From NCBI GenBank assembly GCA_946055125.1, contig CAMGFF010000193.1:1-5030 (forward strand): a stretch of 5,030 nucleotides of DNA, given 5' to 3'. The DNA comes from an uncultured Prevotellaceae bacterium. GTDB lineage: Bacteria; Bacteroidota; Bacteroidia; Bacteroidales; Muribaculaceae. Position 1 is the first letter of the stretch; the number at the start of each line of letters is the position of its first letter. The notes beneath the pieces are model-generated. The model was not told the DNA's origin. It searched no databases and worked only from the letters and a program-made list of their open reading frames with translations. This document shows positions 1-5,030 of the stretch, one piece after another. Position numbers and translations under genes: made by a program.

Positions 1-50
1 TTATTTTTTTGTGCCAAATGGTGAGTAAGGAGGTGGAGAATGGGAAAACA

Positions 51-89
51 ATAACCGCGCAAGTGGGGGAGGCCTGCTTGCGCGGTTAT
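51..89 (-). terminator. Rho-independent terminator after the CotH gene
   Basis: Bases 51-63 and 77-89 form a perfect 13-bp GC-rich inverted repeat around a 13-base loop. It begins about 20 bases past the stop codon of the minus-strand CotH gene. Read on the minus strand the stem is followed by TGTTTT, a short U-rich tract, whereas the plus-strand side has no T-run. This suits an intrinsic terminator that ends the HAD-CotH transcript. The tract is short and interrupted, so efficiency cannot be judged from sequence. Bases 1-50 to its left hold no gene that I can support. Confidence 0.8.
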
Positions 90-109
90 CGATATGCGGG
101 GAGGGTGTG

Positions 110-1897
110 TCAGTGCACTGTGAGCTTGTGAGAGGAGGTGGGAGTCGTGACTATGTAGAATCCCTGCGGAAGCGGGATTTGTGCTGAGCCATCGACGGTG
201 AGCGAGGCTGCGCAGGAGCCCGATGCCGTGAATACACACAGGCGTGTGGGGCACGGAGTTGTAACCGAGATGCAGCCACGCGAGCCGTGCATGGCGATTG
301 CATCGCCTGCAGCCGATTCCACCCCGCTGCTGTCGCTGATGCGCAGCACCCAGTCGTTGCCCACCCGGCGCACATCAACATCGACATTGAAGATCTCGGC
401 CACGGCAAGTTCGATATTAGGGTCGTTGGTCACGGTCGATACCACATAGTCCTCATTGAGGTTGAGCAGAGAGCCATTGCTGCACATCTCGGTGCAGCCA
501 CTCCAGGAGCGGCGGTCGATAATCTTGAAGCCTCGGCCCTCGTTGAGCTGGCTGATGCGGTCGAAGTGGCGGTGGAACGACTGCGACTCGGCGTTGAAGA
601 ACAGCTCGGGAGCATCGGCGGGCTGCCAGCTGCCCAGCACGCTCGAAGCGCCAACCATGTAGAGGTTGCTGAGCGTGGAGGGGTTTTCGGTGTCGCTCCA
701 GCGGGCGTCGAGCCAATTCACCTTCGAGCGGAAACGCTCGAGATAGCGGCTCTTGGCCTGAGCCATGTCGGCGTTGCCATATTCAGGCCAGCGCCGGGCG
801 TCGGTGGCGGCAGCCGAGGCAATTTCGGTGGCAAAATTGGTGATAAACTGCTCGATTTCGGCAATTTGAGGCTTAAACTCGGCCCACTTAGCCTTCACAG
901 CCTCCTGAAAGGCCGGGTAGCTGGCGATTTCGCCAATCCAGTGCTGGTGGAAATAGGTGTTGCGGTAGATGAAATTATTGCCGTCGCGCTGGAAAGAGTT
1001 CCCGAAGTCCCACACGGGGCCGAATCGCATCTTCGTGTCGGTGCCGCGCTCCTTGTGCCAGTAGCAGCTGCCGTGGAACGACTCGCCATTGTCGGTCACT
1101 TCCTGGGTGATGTAGAATTTCACCAGCTCGTCGAGGTCGATATAGTCGAGCCAGGCCGCTGACGACTTGTCGGAGGAATAGATGGCGGCATCGGCGGCAG
1201 TGACTAAGCCGATGAGATAGTCGCGCTGCTCGGTCGACAGCGCCTCAGGCGACTTGTGGGTGAAGCGCATGAGCTCGCCCGAGCCGCAATTCTCGTGGAT
1301 AGTAACCTGATAGGTGTCGTCGTAGTTGTCGATTTCCACGAGCCAGCCGCCGGTGACGGCATCGGGGGCAGTTTCGCCGTCGGGCTGCTCGGTGACGGCC
1401 ACGCGGTCGGGGTCGACGCGGACGAGCTCGGTGAGGAAATAGAGGCCACGGTAATCGCCATTAAGCACAAGCTCCACCGGCTCCTGGGCCGGTGTCCAGT
1501 CCATTCCGAGCCGGCGGCTCACCTCGAAGCCCACGGTGTTGCGCAGGAAGCCCAGGTTGTCGTCGGCAGCGGCGAGGAGGCCGAAGTGCTTGCTCTTCTT
1601 CATTCCGAGCAAAGGCTGCTTGGAGTCGAGCTTCAGGCGGTAGGGCTTCTTGTTGAAGCCGGTCCAGGTGTAGTTGCCACGGCCTTTTATTTGAGTGACG
1701 AGGGGCTCGGCCGCCGAGCCGATAGAGGCATCGCCATTCACGAGATAATAGGTAGCCGAGAGATAGTCCTCCTTGGAAGTGACAGGAGCGTTACCCTCGG
1801 TGTTGATGTAGAGAACCGGCAGAGAGCCCGAGGGCGACACTGCCCGGACCGCCAGCACCGCGACGGCCGCAATAAGTGAAAGAATAAATCTTTTCAT
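110..1897 (-). CDS. Secreted CotH-family protein with SusE/F-like and C-terminal sorting-like domains
   Basis: The product is 595 residues. Residues 1-19 form a signal peptide: a short basic start (MKR), a hydrophobic core and a likely VRA cleavage site. There is no lipobox cysteine, so it is not an obvious lipoprotein. Residues about 25-400 match the CotH kinase-like fold: KGRGNYTW (71-78), KKPYRLKL (83-90), the NLGFLRN helix (114-120), VELVLNGDYRGLYFLTE (141-157), GGWLVEID (183-190) and GPVWDFGNSF (293-302). CotH proteins are atypical kinases; Bacillus CotH phosphorylates coat proteins, but targets of Bacteroidales members are unknown. Residues about 410-505 (LYMVGASSVLGSW onward) resemble SusE/SusF-type outer-membrane glycan-binding modules. 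Residues about 525-595 resemble the C-terminal domains of Bacteroidales secreted proteins (SRGCISV, then LPQGFYIV). The Met at 1897 is chosen because it starts the signal peptide; the reading frame stays open upstream to 2173, but only by running through the HAD gene. There is no Shine-Dalgarno sequence, as usual in this phylum. It lies 32 bases after the HAD gene and is probably co-transcribed with it. Family call is strong; function and substrate are unknown. Confidence 0.9.
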   Translation of the reverse strand: MKRFILSLIAAVAVLAVRAVSPSGSLPVLYINTEGNAPVTSKEDYLSATYYLVNGDASIGSAAEPLVTQIKGRGNYTWTGFNKKPYRLKLDSKQPLLGMKKSKHFGLLAAADDNLGFLRNTVGFEVSRRLGMDWTPAQEPVELVLNGDYRGLYFLTELVRVDPDRVAVTEQPDGETAPDAVTGGWLVEIDNYDDTYQVTIHENCGSGELMRFTHKSPEALSTEQRDYLIGLVTAADAAIYSSDKSSAAWLDYIDLDELVKFYITQEVTDNGESFHGSCYWHKERGTDTKMRFGPVWDFGNSFQRDGNNFIYRNTYFHQHWIGEIASYPAFQEAVKAKWAEFKPQIAEIEQFITNFATEIASAAATDARRWPEYGNADMAQAKSRYLERFRSKVNWLDARWSDTENPSTLSNLYMVGASSVLGSWQPADAPELFFNAESQSFHRHFDRISQLNEGRGFKIIDRRSWSGCTEMCSNGSLLNLNEDYVVSTVTNDPNIELAVAEIFNVDVDVRRVGNDWVLRISDSSGVESAAGDAIAMHGSRGCISVTTPCPTRLCVFTASGSCAASLTVDGSAQIPLPQGFYIVTTPTSSHKLTVH

Positions 1898-1929
1898 GAT
1901 AGTAGTTGTAGTGCGTATCAATTTGTGAA

Positions 1930-2739
1930 TTATAGGATAAATTTCTCGATAACGTGAGCCACGCCGTCTTCCTCGTTGCTGAATGTTATGTAGTCGGCGG
2001 CATCTTGCACCTCGGTGGAGGCATTGGCCATGGCCACGCCCAGGCCGGCAAACTCTATCATACCCTTGTCGTTGTAGCCGTCGCCACAGGCGATGACCTC
2101 CTCGCGCTCTATTCCCAAGAGCGAGATGAGGCGGCCGAGCGACTGAGCCTTCTCGATGCCGAGAGGCACACACTCGAGGAAGAAACCCGCCGAGCGATAC
2201 ACCGAGAGCTGTCCATGCAGTTTCTCGACGAGTCGCAGCTCGAGGGCGTGGAGGGGCTTAGGGTCGCCCACGATGAGGCACTTGTTGATTGGAAACACGA
2301 GCTGACCCACGAAGTCGGAGTATTCCACCACGGGCATTTTATTGATGAAAGCCTCGTGGAGGACGTATTTATTGGCTTTCTTTGAGGCGGCGATACCCTC
2401 GCCCTGATAGGTGAGAATCTCCATGCCGGCTGCCCGGGCCTCATCGTGTAGCAAAGGCACAAGAGAGGGCGACAGCTCTTGGTTGAAAATGGTGTCGCCG
2501 GTGGCGCAGTCGATAACCTTGCCACCATTATAGGCAAGAATGAAGCCGCCAAACTCGCTGAGGCGGAGCTGGTGGGCAAGGGGAGTGATGCCAAAGGTGG
2601 GGCGGCCCGAAGCCAGCACCACCCTCACGCCGCGCTGCTGGGCGAGTATCAGGGCATCGTGGGTGCGAGGAGTGACCTCTTTCTTCTCATTGGTGAGAGT
2701 GCCGTCGAGGTCGAGCACAATCATTCGGTAATTAGCCAT
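1930..2739 (-). CDS. Cof-type HAD-IIB family hydrolase (sugar-phosphate phosphatase-like)
   Basis: This 269-residue protein has the usual length and all motifs of the Cof/YbiV-type HAD-IIB phosphatases. Motif I is DLDGTL (10-15), with D10 as the expected nucleophile and D12 as the acid/base. Motif II is S44 in LASGRP (42-47). The substrate-side YNGG follows at 70-73. Residues about 84-190 form the C2B cap. Motif III is K197 in GIEKAQSLGRL, and motif IV is GDGYND (219-224), with D220 and D224 as Mg2+ ligands. Nothing essential is missing. The family dephosphorylates sugar phosphates and sometimes flavin or pyridoxal phosphates in the cytoplasm; the substrate cannot be read from sequence. There is no signal peptide. 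The start gives the standard short N-terminus before motif I, and no Shine-Dalgarno sequence is seen. It has its own -7 promoter element in the 60-base gap after the upstream regulator gene and probably continues into the CotH gene 32 bases downstream. Confidence 0.96.
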   Translation of the reverse strand: MANYRMIVLDLDGTLTNEKKEVTPRTHDALILAQQRGVRVVLASGRPTFGITPLAHQLRLSEFGGFILAYNGGKVIDCATGDTIFNQELSPSLVPLLHDEARAAGMEILTYQGEGIAASKKANKYVLHEAFINKMPVVEYSDFVGQLVFPINKCLIVGDPKPLHALELRLVEKLHGQLSVYRSAGFFLECVPLGIEKAQSLGRLISLLGIEREEVIACGDGYNDKGMIEFAGLGVAMANASTEVQDAADYITFSNEEDGVAHVIEKFIL

Positions 2740-2771
2740 ATTGGGTGTAGTGTAGTAGTTTTTGGGTGATG

Positions 2772-2779
2772 CAAAGGTA
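2772..2779 (-). promoter_or_regulatory. Bacteroidetes -7 promoter element of the HAD gene
   Basis: The minus strand reads TACCTTTG, an exact match to the TAnnTTTG -7 element used by the Bacteroidetes primary sigma factor. It lies 32 bases before the HAD start, which predicts a short leader of about 25-30 bases. No good TTTG -33 element sits 19-21 bases upstream, where the sequence falls in the last codons of the regulator gene. Transcription of the HAD-CotH pair may therefore be moderate or helped by read-through from the regulator; no terminator is visible in the gap. Confidence 0.6.
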
Positions 2780-2799
2780 CTACAAAACTTTGAGAAAAG

Positions 2800-4434
2800 C
2801 TAATTGTGGGAGTAGAAACGCGCCACGGTGGGCGCAAAATCCTTTTCGTTGATGCAAGACGAGTGGCGCACGCGGAGGCGGTAGTTGTAGATAGTCTGAG
2901 GAGAATACTGGAGGAACTCGGCGATGCGTGAAGTGTCGGAAATGCCCATGCTCACGAGGGCGTAGATGCGAAGCTCGGGGGTGAGGCGGTCGGTGTCGGG
3001 CGGCCAAATCTGCTTGTCGGGGCGGAGCAGGGCGTTGAATCGCTCGAGGAAGTCGGGGTGGGCGGTGAGGAAAGCGCGGTCAAACTGAGCGTAGAACGTG
3101 CGCAGGTACTCATCGGTGAGCTCATTGGAGCTGAGCGACTTGCGTGCGCGGTCGTATTTACCGGCAGTGACGAGGTTGTATACCTCACGCTTGAAATCCT
3201 TCATAGCCGCCACATACTTGGTGATCATGAGATAGACATTGATGAAAGTGCTGTCGCGGCGGTCGATTTCTTGCTTGAGCTTGTCGAATGACTCAGAGAG
3301 CTGCCGGCGCATAGAGTCGCCGGCGCGGTTTTTGGCCTCCAGCTCCTCATTGATGCGACGCACCTCCACGATAAGCCCTTGCTGGCTGCGGCGCTTCTTG
3401 TGGATTACATAGAGGAGTGCTGCAATGACTATAAGCCCCACCGAGAGCATCGCGATGAAAGCGGTGAGGAGCCAGGCGCGTTGCTGAGGCTCATTGCCAT
3501 AGAGCCGGGTGATTTCGGCGTGCGCCTCCACGATTGAGAGGCTGCGGCCGGAGTCCTTATATACGCGGGCATTGTCGGTGCACAGCAGCGTGTAGTTGAA
3601 AGCACGCTTGCTGCTCTTGTCGATGAAGTCCGACTGGATGATTCGGATAATCGACTGCGCCTCGCGGTTGGCGCAAGCCACATCGTTGGCAGCCGAGCGG
3701 ATGAGATGAAGGCAGTAGCCCTGCATGTCGCCGGAGTTTTTCAGGCATCCGGCAATAGCCGACTCGAGCATTGCAGCCTTGATTGATGGCTTTGCAGTCC
3801 GGGCGAGTTCCTGCTCAAAAAAGAGGCGGTAGTCCACGTCGAGCAGAGTTTGCTCATAGTATTTTTTCAGCCAGCCCTCATGGATGAAGCTCTCATAGCG
3901 CTCCCACACTTTCTTGGGATTGGAATAGATGGAGTCGTTGGTGACGTTGTGGAAAAGCACGGCACGGTTGCAGAACTCAATGTGAGCCACAGCGCAGGCC
4001 GTGTGGGCTGCGGGAGGCAGTTGCTCGATAGGGGGCATTGAGGAGAGAATGTCGCGAGCCGTGTAGAGCTCGCCACGCAGGATTATGATGTTGGCGATGC
4101 GCAGGTCGGAGAGGGCCTTTGCTTCAGAGCTGCCGATTGTGTTGGCGATGTCCTGGCACGCATAGGCATAGTGCATTGCCGAGTCGGAGTTGAATTTGGC
4201 ATATTCATTGTAGATGTGGTCGAATATGGAGAGGAGGTCGTCGGCAGTGAGAGCCGAGGCGGCCGACTTCTTCATTTGTTCGATTTGGGCATTTCTGCGG
4301 GCTATGTAGGAGTCGGCTTTAGCGACCACCGAGTCGAGGTGCAGGAACTCACGTTCGAGCACGTTGTCCGACGCTTGGGCAGGGATGTTGAGCGACAGGA
4401 AAGCGCAGAAAAAAAAGGTGATGAAATGGCGCAT
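2800..4434 (-). CDS. DUF6377-type membrane-spanning HTH regulator
   Basis: The product is 544 residues. Residues 1-20 are a signal peptide (MRHFITFFFCAFLSLN, then PAQA), which puts the next about 300 residues in the periplasm. That part (about 25-315) is helical and rich in alanine and tyrosine, and looks like degenerate TPR repeats, for example around 76-132 and 206-262. A single transmembrane helix spans about 320-344, followed by the basic stop-transfer HKKRRS (345-350). A charged coiled coil follows (about 352-393). The cytoplasmic end (about 394-544) matches the DUF6377 family and carries a LuxR-like helix-turn-helix: LTPELRIYALVSMGISD (484-500), then IAEFLQYSPQTIYNYRLRVR (504-523). Such proteins are thought to be Bacteroidetes one-component regulators that join a periplasmic sensor to a DNA-binding tail; ligand and targets are unknown. 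There is no kinase or receiver domain. The start is set by the signal peptide and an upstream promoter with a leader of about 80 bases. Family assignment is from remembered motifs and is fairly secure; the regulatory role is inferred. Confidence 0.88.
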   Translation of the reverse strand: MRHFITFFFCAFLSLNIPAQASDNVLEREFLHLDSVVAKADSYIARRNAQIEQMKKSAASALTADDLLSIFDHIYNEYAKFNSDSAMHYAYACQDIANTIGSSEAKALSDLRIANIIILRGELYTARDILSSMPPIEQLPPAAHTACAVAHIEFCNRAVLFHNVTNDSIYSNPKKVWERYESFIHEGWLKKYYEQTLLDVDYRLFFEQELARTAKPSIKAAMLESAIAGCLKNSGDMQGYCLHLIRSAANDVACANREAQSIIRIIQSDFIDKSSKRAFNYTLLCTDNARVYKDSGRSLSIVEAHAEITRLYGNEPQQRAWLLTAFIAMLSVGLIVIAALLYVIHKKRRSQQGLIVEVRRINEELEAKNRAGDSMRRQLSESFDKLKQEIDRRDSTFINVYLMITKYVAAMKDFKREVYNLVTAGKYDRARKSLSSNELTDEYLRTFYAQFDRAFLTAHPDFLERFNALLRPDKQIWPPDTDRLTPELRIYALVSMGISDTSRIAEFLQYSPQTIYNYRLRVRHSSCINEKDFAPTVARFYSHN

Positions 4435-4518
4435 AGCAATGGTCGTTTGTTGTGTTGATGAAAGAAGTTAGTGTCTTAGGCAGAAAAAGAATCCATATAT
4501 TCGGTATTCGATTTTTTG

Positions 4519-4551
4519 CAAAGATAGTGCATAAAGTTTCATATATCCAAA
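4519..4551 (-). promoter_or_regulatory. Promoter of the DUF6377-type regulator gene (-33/-7)
   Basis: On the minus strand TTTG (4551-4548) is followed after 21 bases by TATCTTTG (4526-4519). This fits the Bacteroidetes primary promoter layout TTTG, 19-21 bases, TAnnTTTG. The spacer is A/T-rich. Transcription would start near 4514, leaving a leader of about 80 bases before the regulator start codon at 4434. It is the best promoter in the window. Confidence 0.8.
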
Positions 4552-4757
4552 AAAAATGTCAAAAATCGGAAGCGCTTAGGCGAAATTTTAGTGGAAGAGA
4601 AGCTGAGATAAGTCCTAAATGGGCTTTAATAGATGTGCTGAAAAATCTACTTTAGAGCTTAAATCAAATAAGTTAAAATGCTGATATAGAATAGAGTAAT
4701 GCTTATATTAATTTACTCTGCAATTTACACTGCGAATGAATGACGACCGGAGAGTGC

Positions 4758-4765
4758 TAATTTTG
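4758..4765 (+). promoter_or_regulatory. Possible plus-strand -7 element (TAATTTTG)
   Basis: TAATTTTG matches TAnnTTTG exactly on the plus strand. No TTG-type -33 element is found 19-21 bases upstream, where the sequence is gaatgaatga. Nothing codes for protein downstream within the window, so if real it would drive a small RNA or a gene with a leader of more than 260 bases. A chance match in A/T-rich DNA is quite possible. Confidence 0.3.
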
Positions 4766-4837
4766 TAACACCAAATCGTAATTGGTATACAGACGATATA
4801 GAACAGATGTTGAATAGTAATTAGTGTTTATTCTCGC

Positions 4838-4918
4838 GAATGGGGGGGAGTGGTAGAAAAAAAAGTTGTAGGGTTTAGAAAAATTGTAAGTTGTTATTAA
4901 TGGCACTTCCCCCCATTC
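4838..4918. repeat. 15-bp inverted repeat with G7/C6 runs around a 51-base spacer
   Basis: The left arm GAATGGGGGGGAGTG (4838-4852) and right arm CACTTCCCCCCATTC (4904-4918) pair over all 15 positions, 14 Watson-Crick and one G-T. The spacer (4853-4903) is A-rich and starts with a run of eight A residues. Neither side is followed by a T-run, so this is not a standard intrinsic terminator. No target-site duplication is seen next to the arms. It could form a stable RNA hairpin, be the arms of a small invertible segment or a protein-binding cruciform; the sequence does not decide. Confidence 0.75.
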
Positions 4919-4992
4919 ATTTATCAGGATAGGCACCGACGGCCCAAGCAGAAGAGAATTTTCACAAAAACAAACCCCTCAATAACCAGCGA

Positions 4993-5030
4993 ACACCGCC
5001 AGCCATACCCCCGGCAACTAATGGCGGTGT
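4993..5030. repeat. GC-rich hairpin at the right window edge, possible terminator
   Basis: ACACCGCCA (4993-5001) pairs perfectly with TGGCGGTGT (5022-5030) around a 20-base loop. The stem may extend past the window, since A4992 would pair with a T at 5031. A T-run just beyond 5030 would make it a plus-strand terminator, which could end a small RNA begun near 4770. Read on the minus strand the stem is not followed directly by T residues (TCGCTGG comes first), so a minus-strand terminator is less likely. Confidence 0.5.

Larger units (their letters stand above)
4435..5030. other. Gene-free A/T-rich intergenic region
   Basis: About 600 bases hold no protein gene I can support on either strand; open frames here are short and look random. 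The stretch is clearly richer in A+T than the three genes and has several homopolymer runs. It contains the regulator's promoter and leader (4435-4551), a weak 7-bp inverted repeat (agagtaa 4693-4699 with ttactct 4713-4719), a lone plus-strand -7-like motif (4758-4765), a large inverted repeat (4838-4918) and a hairpin at the right edge. No tRNA fold, insertion sequence end or CRISPR-like repeat was recognised. Confidence 0.75.

Noticed and set aside
27..54. A strong Shine-Dalgarno-like AAGGAGGTG followed by ATG at 40
   Set aside because: The frame stops after four codons, Bacteroidetes rarely use Shine-Dalgarno sequences, and the spot overlaps the terminator of the CotH gene.
287..1162. A 291-codon plus-strand open frame opposite the CotH gene
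   Set aside because: It is antisense to a well-supported gene, lacks recognisable domains and is explained by the G/C-rich codon bias of the opposite strand. The 207-codon plus-strand frame at 1256-1879 is rejected for the same reason.
1898..2173. A 92-residue upstream extension of the CotH reading frame, starting inside the HAD gene
   Set aside because: The extension runs in another frame through the 3' end of an intact HAD gene, has low-complexity arginine-rich composition and would bury the clear signal peptide that starts at 1897.
4610..4626. Small hairpin aagtcc / gggctt with a five-base loop
   Set aside because: Only six pairs including one G-T and no following T-run; expected by chance in a region of this size.
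4452..4655. A 67-codon plus-strand open frame in the intergenic region
   Set aside because: It runs straight through the promoter and leader of the regulator gene, resembles no family I know and has the composition of random A/T-rich DNA.
4838..4918. Reading the large inverted repeat as the ends of a tiny transposable element
   Set aside because: There is no flanking target duplication (ttctcgc on the left, atttatc on the right) and the 51-base spacer is too short and featureless to support it without further genomic copies.

Overview
The window looks like a chromosomal segment of a gut-type Bacteroidales bacterium, most plausibly Muribaculaceae or a Prevotella/Bacteroides relative. Three things point there. 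The promoters fit the Bacteroidetes -7 consensus TAnnTTTG. The start codons lack Shine-Dalgarno sequences. All three genes belong to families or domain combinations typical of this order: a DUF6377-type membrane regulator, a CotH protein with a SusE/SusF-like module and a C-terminal sorting-like domain, and a Cof-type HAD phosphatase. The genus call is an inference.

All three genes lie on the minus strand, so they read from right to left. A DUF6377-type regulator (4434 to 2800) is followed after 60 bases by a Cof-type HAD-IIB phosphatase (2739 to 1930). After a further 32 bases comes a secreted CotH-family protein (1897 to 110). A 13-bp perfect hairpin at 51-89 closes the unit as a probable terminator. 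The regulator has a good -33/-7 promoter (4519-4551). The phosphatase has its own -7 element (2772-2779). I see no promoter between the phosphatase and the CotH gene, so these two are probably co-transcribed.

The region right of the regulator (4435-5030, about 600 bases) has no convincing protein gene and is clearly richer in A+T than the coding part. It holds the regulator promoter, a lone plus-strand TAnnTTTG match (4758-4765), a 15-bp inverted repeat with G7/C6 runs around a 51-base A-rich spacer (4838-4918), and the start of a GC-rich hairpin that reaches the window edge (4993-5030). A small RNA or the leader of a plus-strand gene beyond the window is possible but unproven.

Functionally, the regulator would sense something outside the cytoplasm through its periplasmic helical domain and act through a C-terminal helix-turn-helix. 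The phosphatase is a cytosolic housekeeping type enzyme. The CotH protein is exported and probably acts at or beyond the outer membrane. No sequence evidence ties the three into one pathway, and I do not see a clearly new system. The least explained part is the 4435-5030 region.
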